DNA from: Pseudomonas sp. RC10
GTDB taxonomy: Bacteria; Pseudomonadota; Gammaproteobacteria; Pseudomonadales; Pseudomonadaceae
Assembly: GCF_038397775.1 (NCBI RefSeq)
Contig: NZ_CP151650.1
Span: 2,108,001 to 2,172,000, forward strand
Direction of reading: 5' to 3'
Length of the DNA stretch: 64,000 bases
The position numbers were made by a program, and so were the translations under genes. The notes beneath the pieces were generated by a model that was not told the origin of the DNA, ran no database searches, and saw only the letters and a list, made by a program, of their open reading frames with translations. Positions 18,825-30,049 of the stretch are shown in pieces (the first letter of the stretch is position 1; the number at the start of each line of letters is the position of its first letter).

Positions 18825-19817
18825 ATGTCGGATGAATGGAAATCACCGTCTTCGCAAGAGCGAGACGAGGCAGGTGATGCAAAGAGCTGGAAACTGCTGG
18901 AAAAGACGCTGCTGGCGAACGTTCAAGAACATCGGCGCACTCGTCGCTGGGGGATCTTCTTCAAATCCCTGACCTTTATTTATCTGTTCGTGGCGCTCGC
19001 CATGTTCTCGCCGCTGATGGACTTCGGCAAAAGCGCGTCGCGCAGTAGCAGTCACACGGCGCTGATCGAGGTGAAGGGCATGATCGCCGACACTGAAGCC
19101 GCCAGCGCCGACAACATCGTCGGCAGCCTGCGCGCCGCGTTCGACGACGAGAAGACCAAGGGTGTGATCCTGCGCATCAACAGTCCCGGCGGTAGCCCGG
19201 TGCAGTCGGGTTACATTTACGACGAAATCCGCCGCCTGCGCGCCAAGAAGCCAGACATCAAGGTGTACGCGGTGATCACTGACCTCGGCGCCTCGGGCGC
19301 TTACTACATCGCCAGTGCGGCGGATCAGATTTACGCGGACAAGGCCAGTCTCGTGGGCTCCATCGGTGTGACGGCGGCCGGTTTCGGTTTCGTAGGCACC
19401 ATGGAGAAATTGGGTGTGGACCGCCGTACGTACACGTCGGGTGAGCACAAGGCGTTCCTTGACCCGTTCCAGGCGCCGAAGCCTGATGAGACGGCGTTCT
19501 GGCAGACCGTACTGGACACGACCCACAAGCAGTTCATTGCCAGCGTGAAAGCAGGGCGAGGTGATCGGTTGAAAGACAAAGACCATCCCGAGCTGTTTTC
19601 CGGCCTGGTGTGGACTGGCGAACAAGCGGTGGGTCTTGGATTGGTCGATGGGCTGGGGAGTGCCAGCTCAGTCGCTCGTGACGTGATCGGCGAGAAAAAG
19701 CTGGTGGATTACACCGTTCAGGAATCACCGTTCGACCGCTTCTCCAAGAAGCTGGGCTCCAGCGTTGCCGAGCAGATCGCAATGTGGGCAGGCTTCACAG
19801 GCCCGTCGCTGCGCTGA
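18825..19817 (+). CDS. sppA: signal peptide peptidase SppA, S49 family
   Basis: 330-aa membrane serine protease of the short, single-S49-domain type; it degrades cleaved signal peptides. One transmembrane helix near residues 46-63 (SLTFIYLFVALAMFSP) and the catalytic Ser in LGASGAYYIASAAD (near 155-168). Follows the HAD gene by 6 bp and ends at a bidirectional terminator shared with maf. Confidence 0.92.
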   Translation: MSDEWKSPSSQERDEAGDAKSWKLLEKTLLANVQEHRRTRRWGIFFKSLTFIYLFVALAMFSPLMDFGKSASRSSSHTALIEVKGMIADTEAASADNIVGSLRAAFDDEKTKGVILRINSPGGSPVQSGYIYDEIRRLRAKKPDIKVYAVITDLGASGAYYIASAADQIYADKASLVGSIGVTAAGFGFVGTMEKLGVDRRTYTSGEHKAFLDPFQAPKPDETAFWQTVLDTTHKQFIASVKAGRGDRLKDKDHPELFSGLVWTGEQAVGLGLVDGLGSASSVARDVIGEKKLVDYTVQESPFDRFSKKLGSSVAEQIAMWAGFTGPSLR

Positions 19818-19831
19818 TTTCGTTGTGTGTG

Positions 19832-19859
19832 AAAAACCCGGCCATTGGTCGGGTTTTTT
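19832..19859. terminator. bidirectional terminator between sppA and maf
   Basis: AAAAACCCG / CGGGTTTTT stem around GCCATTGGT, with T-runs in both directions; serves the convergent ends of sppA and the Maf gene. Confidence 0.85.
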
Positions 19860-19877
19860 GTGGCAATCAAAAAAGAA

Positions 19878-20456
19878 CTACGGGATTGCCACACCCTCGG
19901 CCATCAACATGTCAACCAGCCTTATTAAAGGAAGGCCGATCAAGCTGGTGGCATCGGGGCCTTCGGTGCTGCGGAACAGGCTCACGCCCAGTCCTTCGGC
20001 CTTGAAGCTGCCCGCGCAATCGTAGGGTTGCTCGGCGTGGAGGTAGCGGCTGATGCGGTCTTCGTCCAAATCGCGCATGTGCACGGTGAACGGCACGCAG
20101 TCGACCTGGCACTGGCCTGTCTGGCTGTTGTACAGCGCAAGGCCTGTCAGAAAGCTCACGTTTTTGCCGCTGCTGTCGCTGAGCTGCTGCAGGGCGCGTT
20201 CGAAGGTGTGAGGTTTGCCCAGTATCTGCTCGTCCAGCACGGCCACCTGGTCGGAGCCGATGATGAGGTGATCCGGATACTGTGCGGCCAAGGCCATGGC
20301 TTTTTCCCGGGCCAGGCGCTTCACCAGTTCGGAGGCCGGCTCCAGCGGGCGGTGGCTTTCATCAATGTCTGGGGACGCCCAGACGAACGGCAGGCGCAGG
20401 CGTTCGAGCAATTCCCGGCGATAAGGCGAGCTGGAGGCTAGGAGCAGAGGCAGCAT
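19878..20456 (-). CDS. yceF: Maf-family nucleotide pyrophosphatase, YceF-like
   Basis: 192 aa. LLLASSSPYRRELLERL (residues 3-19) and IIGSDQVAVLD (near 65-75) are Maf motifs. The YceF subfamily hydrolyses 7-methyl-GTP, a housecleaning role; this subfamily is inferred from the neighbouring yceD-rpmF-plsX order. Divergent from yceD. Confidence 0.9.
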   Translation of the reverse strand: MLPLLLASSSPYRRELLERLRLPFVWASPDIDESHRPLEPASELVKRLAREKAMALAAQYPDHLIIGSDQVAVLDEQILGKPHTFERALQQLSDSSGKNVSFLTGLALYNSQTGQCQVDCVPFTVHMRDLDEDRISRYLHAEQPYDCAGSFKAEGLGVSLFRSTEGPDATSLIGLPLIRLVDMLMAEGVAIP

Positions 20457-20524
20457 GGGGTTCTCCGAAACATGAAAGTCGAGTGTAATCAGCAGGTCAG
20501 GTTGCGAACAGCCCTGAATTTCCT

Positions 20525-20553
20525 TTGACAGTCGTCGGGGTCATCCCTAGAAT
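20525..20553 (+). promoter_or_regulatory. yceD-rpmF promoter, near leaderless
   Basis: TTGACA (perfect -35), 17-bp spacer, TAGAAT (-10). The start codon of yceD follows the -10 by only 9 bases, so the transcript would begin 2-4 nt before the ATG. No ribosome binding site is present. Confidence 0.75.
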
Positions 20554-20562
20554 GCTGCGCCT

Positions 20563-21090
20563 ATGTTGAATGACCCGATTCCACCTCACGTTGACCCACG
20601 CAAATTAGCTGATCGTGGCACTACCCTTCAGGGCGAAGTGCTGCTGGCTGATTTGGAGAGACTCTGCGACCCGCTTGCTGACAATCTCGGTACAGTGCAG
20701 GCGAAATTCGTTTTTGAAAAAGACGAACGACGCGCCGTGGTTATCCACAGCGAAATCGACGTTGAAGTCAAAATGGTTTGCCAGCGTTGTCTTGAGCTGG
20801 TCACCTTGCCGATCCACAGCGAATGCAGTTACGCCGTGGTGAAGGAGGGTGCAAACACCCAGTCGTTGCCGCAAGGCTATGACGTGCTGGAACTCGGCGA
20901 AGATCCATTGGATCTGAAGGCCTTGATCGAGGAGGAGCTTCTGCTCGCCTTGCCCATCGTGCCTCTTCATGATCCGAAAGAATGCCAGCAGCCGGCGGGC
21001 GCCGATGAGCCCGAACCGAGCGTGGACGAGGTAACGCGGTCCAACCCGTTCAGTGTATTGGCGCAGTTAAAGCGTGACCCAAACGTTTAG
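20563..21090 (+). CDS. yceD: YceD / DUF177 family protein
   Basis: 175 aa. The DUF177 core with the CQRCLE motif (about residues 74-79) and the Asp/Glu-rich DPLDLKALIEEELLLALP stretch. Needed for 23S rRNA accumulation in plants and co-transcribed with rpmF in bacteria; biochemical role unproven. Start placed at the only upstream ATG, giving a probable leaderless message. rpmF begins 13 bp after its stop. Confidence 0.9.
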   Translation: MLNDPIPPHVDPRKLADRGTTLQGEVLLADLERLCDPLADNLGTVQAKFVFEKDERRAVVIHSEIDVEVKMVCQRCLELVTLPIHSECSYAVVKEGANTQSLPQGYDVLELGEDPLDLKALIEEELLLALPIVPLHDPKECQQPAGADEPEPSVDEVTRSNPFSVLAQLKRDPNV

Positions 21091-21103
21091 GAGTTAATCA
21101 ATT

Positions 21104-21286
21104 ATGGCTGTTCAGCAGAACAAAAAATCCCGCTCTGCACGTGACATGCGCCGTTCGCACGACGCTCTCGAGGCTAGCACCCTGTCTGTAGAAAAAACCA
21201 CTGGTGAAGTTCACCTGCGTCACCACGTATCGCCAGAAGGCGTATACCGTGGCCGTAAAGTGATCGACAAGGGCGCTGACGAGTAA
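21104..21286 (+). CDS. rpmF: 50S ribosomal protein L32
   Basis: 60 aa, basic: [20 protein letters not shown] is the conserved L32 beginning. It has no Cys pairs, so this is the zinc-free form usual in gammaproteobacteria. TAGGAG lies upstream of the ATG. Co-transcribed between yceD and plsX, linking ribosome and lipid synthesis. Confidence 0.97.
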
Positions 21287-21290
21287 TTTC

Positions 21291-22298
21291 TTGTCCGCTC
21301 CGGTCATCGCGATCGACGCAATGGGCGGGGACTTCGGTCCCCGCAGCATTGTTCAGGCCAGTATTGCCTGCCTGCTCGCTACCCCCTCGCTTCACCTGAC
21401 CCTCGTCGGTCAAGACTCCCTTCTCGAAGAACTCATCGCCCGCCACTCTGGCGTCGATCGGTCTCGCCTGCTCGTCGTGAACGCCAGCGAAGTCATCACC
21501 ATGGATGATCGCCCGTCTCTGGCGTTGCGGGGCAAGCCTGATTCTTCCATGCGTGTCGCATTGCGTCTGTTGGCCGAGGACAAGGTGCAGGCCTGCGTGA
21601 GCGCAGGCAACACCGGAGCCTTGATGGCGCTGTCGCGTTTTGTCCTCAAGACCCTGCCGGGCATCGATCGTCCCGCCATGGTCGCTGCCATTCCAACGCA
21701 GCGTGGTTACTGCCAACTGCTCGATCTGGGCGCCAACGTCGATTGCAGCGCAGAGAATCTGTATCAGTTCGCCGTGATGGGCTCGGTGGCCGCTGAAGCG
21801 TTGGGCGTGGCGCGGCCAAAGGTCGCACTCCTCAACGTCGGCACCGAAGACATCAAAGGCAATCAGCAGGTCAAGCTGGCGTCGAGCCTGTTACAGGCCG
21901 CGCCGGGCCTCAATTACATCGGTTTCATTGAGGGCGACGGCCTGTATCGCGGGGAGGCGGACGTGGTGGTCTGTGACGGGTTCGTCGGCAATATCCTGCT
22001 GAAATCCAGCGAGGGCCTGGCGACCATGATCGGTGAGCGAATTGAAACCTTGTTCCGACAGAATGTGCTGTCGAAGGCCGTGGGGGCGTTGGCGATGCCG
22101 TTGCTCAAGCGGCTCAAGGCTGATCTGGCACCGGCGCGGCACAACGGCGCCAGTTTTCTGGGCTTGCAGGGCATTGTGGTGAAGAGTCATGGCTCGGCAG
22201 GGGTTCAGGGCTTCCAGAGCGCCATTCAGCGGGCCTTGATCGAAATTCAGGAGAATTTGCCGGAGCGTCTCCATGGGCGCCTGGAAGAATTGCTGTAG
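21291..22298 (+). CDS. plsX: phosphate acyltransferase PlsX
   Basis: 335 aa. Converts acyl-ACP to acyl-phosphate for phospholipid synthesis at the membrane. [12 protein letters not shown] (about residues 6-17) and [10 protein letters not shown] (near 104-113) are family motifs. The start is a TTG four bases after the rpmF stop; no in-frame ATG or GTG lies upstream of the conserved SAPVIAID. The rare codon and absent strong binding site suggest translation coupled to rpmF and held low. Confidence 0.94.
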   Translation: MSAPVIAIDAMGGDFGPRSIVQASIACLLATPSLHLTLVGQDSLLEELIARHSGVDRSRLLVVNASEVITMDDRPSLALRGKPDSSMRVALRLLAEDKVQACVSAGNTGALMALSRFVLKTLPGIDRPAMVAAIPTQRGYCQLLDLGANVDCSAENLYQFAVMGSVAAEALGVARPKVALLNVGTEDIKGNQQVKLASSLLQAAPGLNYIGFIEGDGLYRGEADVVVCDGFVGNILLKSSEGLATMIGERIETLFRQNVLSKAVGALAMPLLKRLKADLAPARHNGASFLGLQGIVVKSHGSAGVQGFQSAIQRALIEIQENLPERLHGRLEELL

Positions 22299-22416
22299 TA
22301 GAATGTGACCCTCGTGACTGGCGGGTCATCCTACTGACCAGTCGTAACACTTTGAATTTTCTCGCGTTCGGCCAGGTCGAGCGTTTTTTCAGACGACAAT
22401 AATCAGGGGCTTTTCA

Positions 22417-23355
22417 ATGTCTGCTTCCGTCGCATTCGTCTTTCCGGGCCAAGGCTCGCAGTCCCTCGGCATGCTCGCCGAACTGGGCGCGCAGTACCCG
22501 TTGGTGCTGGACACGTTCAAAGAAGCCTCCGACGCATTGGGCTATGACCTCTGGGCACTGACCCAACAAGGTCCGGAAGAAAGCCTCAATCAGACCGACA
22601 AAACCCAGCCTGCCATCCTGACCGCATCAATCGCCCTGTGGCGTCTGTGGCTGGCCGAAGGTGGCGTGCGTCCTGCTTTCGTCGCCGGTCACAGCCTGGG
22701 TGAATACAGCGCCCTGGTCGCTGCAGGCAGCCTGTCGTTGGCTGACGCGGTCAAGCTGGTGGAACGTCGTGGTCAGTTGATGCAGGAAGCCGTGCCTGCG
22801 GGGCAGGGCGGCATGGCGGCCATTCTCGGTCTTGAAGACGCCGACGTCATCGCTGCCTGTGCCGAAGCGGCTCAGGGGGATGTGGTCAGCGCCGTGAATT
22901 TCAACTCGCCGGGCCAGGTGGTGATCGCGGGTGCCAAGGCTGCGGTCGATCGCGCCATTGACGTGTGCAAGGCCAAGGGCGCCAAGCGCGCACTGCCGTT
23001 GCCCGTCAGCGTCCCTTCGCACTGTGAGCTGATGCGTCCAGCGGCTGAGCGTTTCGCCGAGTCGATTGCCGCCATCGACTGGCAGGCGCCGCAAATCCCT
23101 TTGGTGCAAAACGTCAGCGCCAGCGTGGTTTCGGACCTTGAAACGCTGAAAACCGATTTGCTGCAACAGTTGTACAAACCGGTTCGCTGGGTCGAGTCGA
23201 TCCAGGCCCTGGCCGCCAATGGCGCGCTGCAACTGGTGGAATGCGGTCCGGGCAAAGTGCTGGCCGGTCTGAACAAGCGTTGCGCCGAGGGCGTCAACAC
23301 TTCCAACCTCAATACCCCCGATGCTTTCGCCGCCACCCGTGCGGCGCTGGCCTGA
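22417..23355 (+). CDS. fabD: malonyl-CoA:ACP transacylase
   Basis: 312 aa. Loads malonyl units onto ACP. FPGQGSQ (residues 9-15), the active-site GHSLGEYSALVAAG (Ser near 92) and PVSVPSHCELM with the catalytic His (near 202). Full length. 118 bp after plsX and 13 bp before fabG; start of the fabD-fabG run. Confidence 0.96.
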   Translation: MSASVAFVFPGQGSQSLGMLAELGAQYPLVLDTFKEASDALGYDLWALTQQGPEESLNQTDKTQPAILTASIALWRLWLAEGGVRPAFVAGHSLGEYSALVAAGSLSLADAVKLVERRGQLMQEAVPAGQGGMAAILGLEDADVIAACAEAAQGDVVSAVNFNSPGQVVIAGAKAAVDRAIDVCKAKGAKRALPLPVSVPSHCELMRPAAERFAESIAAIDWQAPQIPLVQNVSASVVSDLETLKTDLLQQLYKPVRWVESIQALAANGALQLVECGPGKVLAGLNKRCAEGVNTSNLNTPDAFAATRAALA

Positions 23356-23368
23356 TAAGGAGAATTGC

Positions 23369-24106
23369 ATGAGTCAGGGTAAAGTTGCACTGGTCACCGG
23401 CGCGAGCCGTGGCATTGGCCGGGCTATCGCTCTGGAACTGGGCCGTAATGGTGCCATCGTAGTCGGTACTGCGACGTCCGAAGCCGGTGCCGAGAAAATT
23501 ACCGCCTACTTCAAGGAAAACGGTATCGAAGGTTTCGGCCTGGCACTGGACGTCGGTAGCGATGAGTCGGTCAGCGCCGTTCTGGCACAGATCACCGAGC
23601 GTGTTGGCGCACCGTTGATCTTGGTCAATAACGCCGGTATCACCCGTGACAACCTGATGATGCGGATGAAAGATGACGAGTGGCATGACGTCATCAACAC
23701 CAACCTGACCAGCCTGTATCGCCTGACCAAGGGCGTCCTGCGGGGTATGACCAAGGCGCGTTGGGGGCGTATCATCAGCATTGGTTCGGTTGTAGGTGCC
23801 ATGGGCAACGCCGGTCAAGTAAACTACGCCGCCGCGAAAGCGGGTCTGGAAGGTTTCAGCCGCGCATTGGCGCGTGAAGTCGGTTCGCGGGCAGTGACCG
23901 TGAACTCGGTGACGCCGGGTTTCATCGATACCGACATGACCCGTGAGTTGCCGGAAGCACAACGTGATTCCCTGACGACCCAGATTCCGCTGGGTCGACT
24001 GGGGCAGGCCGAAGAGATCGCGCACGTGGTCGCTTTTCTTGCCTCGGAAGGTGCAGGCTACGTTACCGGGGCTACAATCCCCGTTAACGGCGGCATGTAC
24101 ATGTGA
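23369..24106 (+). CDS. fabG: 3-oxoacyl-ACP reductase FabG
   Basis: 245-aa NADPH-dependent SDR reducing 3-oxoacyl-ACP. TGASRGIGR (about residues 12-20), NNAG, catalytic Ser in ISIGSVVG, and YAAAK (near 152-156). Start ATG 23369 with AAGGAG. The next gene, acpP, has its own promoter 107 bp past the stop. Confidence 0.96.
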   Translation: MSQGKVALVTGASRGIGRAIALELGRNGAIVVGTATSEAGAEKITAYFKENGIEGFGLALDVGSDESVSAVLAQITERVGAPLILVNNAGITRDNLMMRMKDDEWHDVINTNLTSLYRLTKGVLRGMTKARWGRIISIGSVVGAMGNAGQVNYAAAKAGLEGFSRALAREVGSRAVTVNSVTPGFIDTDMTRELPEAQRDSLTTQIPLGRLGQAEEIAHVVAFLASEGAGYVTGATIPVNGGMYM

Positions 24107-24212
24107 CTTCCCGTATCGAAAAAATGTCATACGGGCTGTCTAAAATCCGTTATAAAGCTGAAATCTATTAATGGGCAGAGGGGCGATGGGCGTAGCGGGA
24201 ATTGCGTTTAGC

Positions 24213-24240
24213 TTGAAATGCGCAAAACCTCTTCTATACA
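24213..24240 (+). promoter_or_regulatory. acpP promoter
   Basis: TTGAAA, 16-bp spacer, TATACA, about 50 bp before the acpP ATG. Explains separate high-level expression of ACP. Confidence 0.65.
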
Positions 24241-24292
24241 CTTACCCACCGGCCAGCTGCCCGAATTTGTCCACTAGGAGTTAAAACACGGT

Positions 24293-24529
24293 ATGAGCAC
24301 CATCGAAGAGCGCGTCAAGAAAATCGTTGCTGAACAACTTGGCGTCAAATCTGAGGAAGTGGTCAACACCGCTTCTTTCGTTGAAGACCTGGGTGCCGAC
24401 TCCCTTGACACCGTTGAGCTGGTCATGGCTCTGGAAGAGGAATTCGAGACCGAAATCCCTGACGAAGAAGCCGAGAAGATCACCACTGTTCAAGCTGCTA
24501 TCGATTACGTCACTGCCCACCAGGCTTAA
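24293..24529 (+). CDS. acpP: acyl carrier protein
   Basis: 78 aa, acidic. [11 protein letters not shown] (about residues 33-43) carries the Ser that takes the 4'-phosphopantetheine arm. Carries all intermediates of fatty acid synthesis. TAGGAG upstream. A strong terminator follows, so acpP is largely monocistronic, with fabF read-through or separately initiated. Confidence 0.98.
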   Translation: MSTIEERVKKIVAEQLGVKSEEVVNTASFVEDLGADSLDTVELVMALEEEFETEIPDEEAEKITTVQAAIDYVTAHQA

Positions 24530-24558
24530 GACTTTGTAATCGTTGCTCGCTGTCAGGG

Positions 24559-24595
24559 AAAAACCGCACTGCCTTTGGCGTGCGGTTTTTTCTTT
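24559..24595 (+). terminator. acpP terminator
   Basis: AAAAACCGCAC / GTGCGGTTTTT stem with a 10-nt loop and a T-run. Confidence 0.92.
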
Positions 24596-24636
24596 AAACA
24601 GTGCAGCGTTTCGTCAATAGAAAAAAGGAGAGTCCT

Positions 24637-25881
24637 GTGTCGCGTAGACGCGTCGTGGTCACCGGTATGGGTATGCTGACGCCATTGGGTAACGATGTGC
24701 CCAGTACCTGGCAAGGCATTCTGGCTGGCCAGAGTGGCATTGGCCTTATCGAACACACGGACCTTTCGGCTTACACGACTCGCTTCGGCGGTTCGGTCAA
24801 AGGATTCAAGGTCGAGGATTACCTGTCGCCCAAAGAAGCGCGGCGTCTCGATCTCTTCATTCAATACGGTCTGGCGGCCAGCTTTCAGGCCGTGCGTAAC
24901 GCGGGTATCGAAATCACCGACGCCAATCGCGAGCGTATCGGTGTGGCCATGGGCTCCGGGATCGGCGGCCTGACCAACATCGAGAACACCAGCCGTTTGC
25001 TGCACGACCAGGGGCCGGGCAAGATTTCCCCGTTCTTCGTGCCAGGCTCGATCATCAACATGATTTCCGGTTTCCTGTCGATCCACTTGGGCGCGCAGGG
25101 GCCGAACTACGCCATCGCCACGGCGTGCACCACCAGCACCCATTGCATCGGCATGGCGGCGCGCAACATTGCGTACGACGAAGCCGACGTGATGATCGCC
25201 GGCGGCGCAGAAATGGCGGCCTGCGGTCTGGGCATGGGCGGTTTTGGCGCGTCCCGCGCGCTGTCGACCCGCAACGACGAACCGACCCGTGCCAGCCGTC
25301 CATGGGACAAGGGCCGTGACGGTTTCGTGCTGTCCGACGGTGCCGGTGCGCTGGTGCTCGAAGAGCTGGAGCACGCAAAGGCGCGCGGCGCGACCATCTA
25401 CGCAGAGCTAATCGGCTTCGGCATGAGCGGCGATGCGTTCCACATGACGTCGCCCCCGGAAGACGGTGCTGGTGCGGCCCGCTGCATCACCAATGCGTTG
25501 CGCGATGCCAAAGTGCGTCCGGACGAAGTGCAGTACATCAACGCCCACGGCACCTCGACCCCGGCAGGCGACCTGGCCGAAGTTCACGCGATCAAATCGG
25601 TGTTCGGTGAGCATGCCTATAAGCTGGCCGTCAGTTCGACCAAGTCCATGACGGGTCACCTGCTGGGCGCGGCCGGTGCCATCGAAGCGATCTTTAGCGT
25701 GCTGGCGATCAATGGTCAGGTGGCTCCACCGACCATCAACCTCGATGAGCCGGGCGAAGGTTGCGATCTGGACTTCGTGCCTCACGAGCCCCGCAACATG
25801 CCGATCGATGTCGTGGTGTCCAACTCCTTCGGGTTTGGCGGCACCAACGGCTCGCTGGTGTTCCGTCGGTTCGCGGAATGA
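24637..25881 (+). CDS. fabF: 3-oxoacyl-ACP synthase II FabF
   Basis: 414 aa. Elongating condensing enzyme. Active-site Cys in [12 protein letters not shown] (near 164), His in NAHGTSTP (near 304) and His in [12 protein letters not shown] (near 341). The GTG at 24637 is preferred: it follows AAGGAG and begins the conserved [11 protein letters not shown]. Overlaps pabC by 4 bp. Confidence 0.96.
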   Translation: MSRRRVVVTGMGMLTPLGNDVPSTWQGILAGQSGIGLIEHTDLSAYTTRFGGSVKGFKVEDYLSPKEARRLDLFIQYGLAASFQAVRNAGIEITDANRERIGVAMGSGIGGLTNIENTSRLLHDQGPGKISPFFVPGSIINMISGFLSIHLGAQGPNYAIATACTTSTHCIGMAARNIAYDEADVMIAGGAEMAACGLGMGGFGASRALSTRNDEPTRASRPWDKGRDGFVLSDGAGALVLEELEHAKARGATIYAELIGFGMSGDAFHMTSPPEDGAGAARCITNALRDAKVRPDEVQYINAHGTSTPAGDLAEVHAIKSVFGEHAYKLAVSSTKSMTGHLLGAAGAIEAIFSVLAINGQVAPPTINLDEPGEGCDLDFVPHEPRNMPIDVVVSNSFGFGGTNGSLVFRRFAE

Positions 25882-26696
25882 TCCCGAGCTGGATCGATGG
25901 CGTGCCGGCCGACGCCCTGTCCGTCAAGGATCGGGGCCTGGCCTACGGCGACGGCCTGTTCGAGACCATTCTGGTCAAGGCGGGCCAGCCATTGCTCTTC
26001 GAACGGCATCTGGAGCGTCTTGCTCGGGGTGGCAAACGCCTGGCCATGACGCTCGATCTTCCGCTGATCGAACGCGAGTGTCTGGCGTTTGCGGCGCAGA
26101 TGAAGGAAGGGGTCATGAAGCTGATCGTCACCCGTGGCGACGGTCTGCGTGGCTATGCGCCGACCTCAGGGGCCCAACCTCGGCGGCTGCTTCAATCCAG
26201 CGCGTTACCTGCCTACCCTGCGGCTCATGCAGAACACGGCATTCGGTTATTTCCCTGTCGCACGCGCCTCGCTGAGCAACCCCTGTTGGCGGGGCTCAAG
26301 CACCTCAATCGTCTGGAGCAGGTGCTGGCGCGCGCCGAGTGGAACGATGCTGAACACACCGAAGGCCTGATGCGCGATACCTCCGGCCGTGTCGTCGAGG
26401 CCGTCTACAGCAACCTGTTCATGATCAAGGGCGGCGTGCTGTTGACGCCGGACCTGACCCGCTGCGGCGTGGCCGGGGTCATGCGAGCAGAGTTGCTGGC
26501 CTTGGCGGAGCAGAACAACCTCCCTGCGCGTGCCCTGGACCTGAGCCTTTCCGACCTGCAAAAAGCCGATGAGGTGTTCGTGTGCAACAGCGTGTACGGC
26601 ATCTGGCCAGTGCGCGCCTTCGAGCAACTGAACTGGCCCGTTGGCCCTGTCACCCGTAAACTGCAAAACCTTGTCCGCGGGCTTCTGGATATCTGA
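25878..26696 (+). CDS. pabC: aminodeoxychorismate lyase
   Basis: 272-aa PLP enzyme (class IV aminotransferase fold) releasing p-aminobenzoate for folate. [14 protein letters not shown] (about residues 16-29) and [12 protein letters not shown] with the PLP Lys (near 140) are diagnostic. The ATGA overlap with fabF fixes the start; mltG follows 3 bp after the stop. Confidence 0.93.
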   Translation: MIPSWIDGVPADALSVKDRGLAYGDGLFETILVKAGQPLLFERHLERLARGGKRLAMTLDLPLIERECLAFAAQMKEGVMKLIVTRGDGLRGYAPTSGAQPRRLLQSSALPAYPAAHAEHGIRLFPCRTRLAEQPLLAGLKHLNRLEQVLARAEWNDAEHTEGLMRDTSGRVVEAVYSNLFMIKGGVLLTPDLTRCGVAGVMRAELLALAEQNNLPARALDLSLSDLQKADEVFVCNSVYGIWPVRAFEQLNWPVGPVTRKLQNLVRGLLDI

Positions 26697-26699
26697 TTC

Positions 26700-27992
26700 G
26701 TGATCCGAAAATTATTCGTCTTGCTGGAAACGGGTGTGGTTCTGGCAGGGCTGTTGTTGGGTCTGGCCTTCTGGCAGCAGAACAACGCGCTGCAACAACC
26801 GTTGAATTTGACGCAAGAGCGCCTGCTCGACGTGCCATCGGGTGCGTCGCCCACCGGCGTGCTCAACCGTCTGGAAAGCGAAGGCATTCTCAAGGACGCG
26901 CTCTGGCTGCGTCTTTACTGGCGCTTCAACCTCGCAGGCCAGTCGCTGCACAGCGGCGAATACCGCATGACACCGGGCATGAACGCCAAGTCGCTGCTGG
27001 GGCTGTGGCAGAAGGGCGAAGTGGTGCAATACAGCCTGACCTTGGTCGAGGGCTGGAATTTCCGCCAGGTACGTGCGGCATTGGCCAAGCAGCCCAAGCT
27101 TGAACAAACCCTCGTTAACCTGAGCGACAGCGAACTGATGACCAAAATCGGCCATCCGAACGTCTTCCCGGAAGGCCGGTTCTTTCCTGACACCTATCGC
27201 TACGTGCGCGGCATGACCGATGTCGAGTTGCTCAAGCAGGCGTACAACCGCCTCGACGATGTGCTGCAAGAGGAATGGGACAAGCGCGCTGCCGACGTTC
27301 CTTATGTCGACCCTTATCAGGCGTTGATCATGGCGTCGTTGGTGGAAAAAGAAACGGGCGTGCCACAGGAGCGCGGGCAGATCGCCGGGGTGTTCGTACG
27401 TCGCTTGCAACAGGGCATGTTGTTGCAGACCGATCCTACGGTGATCTACGGCCTGGGCGAACGTTACAACGGCAAGATCACGCGGGCGTTCTTGAAAGAG
27501 GCGACGCCTTACAACACCTACGTGGTCTCGGGGCTGCCGCCGACGCCTATTTCGATGGTGGGGCGTGAAGCGATCCATGCCGCGATGAACCCGGTGGCCG
27601 GCAACAGCCTGTATTTCGTTGCGAAAGGGGATGGCAGTCACGTGTTCTCGGCTGATCTCGATGCCCATAACGCGGCGGTCAAGGAATACCAGATCAAACG
27701 TCGGACGGACTATCGTTCCAGCCCGGCGCCTGCGTCGCCACCGGCTATTGTGCCAACGCCGGGCGTCGATCCTGTGCCGGCCACAGAAAAGCCTGCGGCG
27801 GAGTCGGCGCCTGCTCCCTTGCCTCAGGTGCCTGCTCTGGATGAAAAACCGCCCGAGCAGGACGCTTCAAAGGTCGCGACGCCTGAGCCGTCGAGGGGTG
27901 AGCCTTCCACGGCTGAACCGTCGAGTGCTGAAAAACCGCAGCCGCCCGAGGCCAGCGACAAGGCCGATAAAGCCGAATCGCGCCCGCAATGA
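26700..27992 (+). CDS. mltG: endolytic murein transglycosylase MltG (YceG)
   Basis: 430 aa. Cleaves nascent peptidoglycan strands, ending their growth. One N-terminal transmembrane helix (about residues 4-23), a LysM-like region, then the YceG catalytic domain with SLVEKETGVPQER (catalytic Glu near 220) and QTDPTVIYG. GTG start. After the domain ends near residue 347 there is an 80-residue Pro/Ala/Glu/Ser-rich tail absent from E. coli MltG, probably disordered in the periplasm. Confidence 0.93.
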   Translation: MIRKLFVLLETGVVLAGLLLGLAFWQQNNALQQPLNLTQERLLDVPSGASPTGVLNRLESEGILKDALWLRLYWRFNLAGQSLHSGEYRMTPGMNAKSLLGLWQKGEVVQYSLTLVEGWNFRQVRAALAKQPKLEQTLVNLSDSELMTKIGHPNVFPEGRFFPDTYRYVRGMTDVELLKQAYNRLDDVLQEEWDKRAADVPYVDPYQALIMASLVEKETGVPQERGQIAGVFVRRLQQGMLLQTDPTVIYGLGERYNGKITRAFLKEATPYNTYVVSGLPPTPISMVGREAIHAAMNPVAGNSLYFVAKGDGSHVFSADLDAHNAAVKEYQIKRRTDYRSSPAPASPPAIVPTPGVDPVPATEKPAAESAPAPLPQVPALDEKPPEQDASKVATPEPSRGEPSTAEPSSAEKPQPPEASDKADKAESRPQ

Positions 27993-28002
27993 CTCTGATT
28001 AA

Positions 28003-29635
<1,633 letters not shown>

Positions 29636-29677
29636 ACTGGCCATCTGCATGACATCAGTACCCATGAGGAAGTTGAG

Positions 29678-30034
29678 ATGAGCGTCCCCCTGAGCCCGGG
29701 TCCACGTAACGGCATCCTGTCCCTGACCATCAAGGACAAGTCTGTCCTGTACGCCGCCTACATGCCGTTCATCAAGAATGGCGGCCTGTTCATCCCCACC
29801 AGCAAGAGCTACAAGCTGGGGGATGAGGTGTTCATGCTGCTCAACCTGATGGACGAGCCTGAAAAAATCCCGGTCGCGGGCAAGGTTACCTGGATCACGC
29901 CCAAAGGTGCCCAGGGCAACCGCGCGGCGGGCGTTGGCGTGCAGTTCAACGACGGCGACAACACCGCCCGCAACATGATCGAAAACTACTTGGCCGGTGC
30001 CCTCAAATCCGACCGTCCCACTCACACGATGTAA
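29678..30034 (+). CDS. pilZ: type IV pilus assembly protein PilZ
   Basis: 118 aa, single PilZ domain. The expected c-di-GMP-binding RxxxR motif is absent, as in P. aeruginosa PilZ, which acts in pilus assembly through PilB and FimX rather than by binding the nucleotide itself. LSLTIKDKSVLYAAYMPFIKNGG is the family start. AGGAAG upstream of the ATG. Implies type IV pili in this cell. Confidence 0.93.
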   Translation: MSVPLSPGPRNGILSLTIKDKSVLYAAYMPFIKNGGLFIPTSKSYKLGDEVFMLLNLMDEPEKIPVAGKVTWITPKGAQGNRAAGVGVQFNDGDNTARNMIENYLAGALKSDRPTHTM

Positions 30035-30049
30035 ATTGTTCCGGTTCCC

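Noticed and set aside
18843..19625. Minus-strand frame over sppA
   Set aside because: No binding site and no protein-like pattern; sppA is certain on the plus strand.
24107..24292. Small RNA in the fabG-acpP gap
   Set aside because: The gap is accounted for by the acpP promoter and leader; no separate terminator seen.
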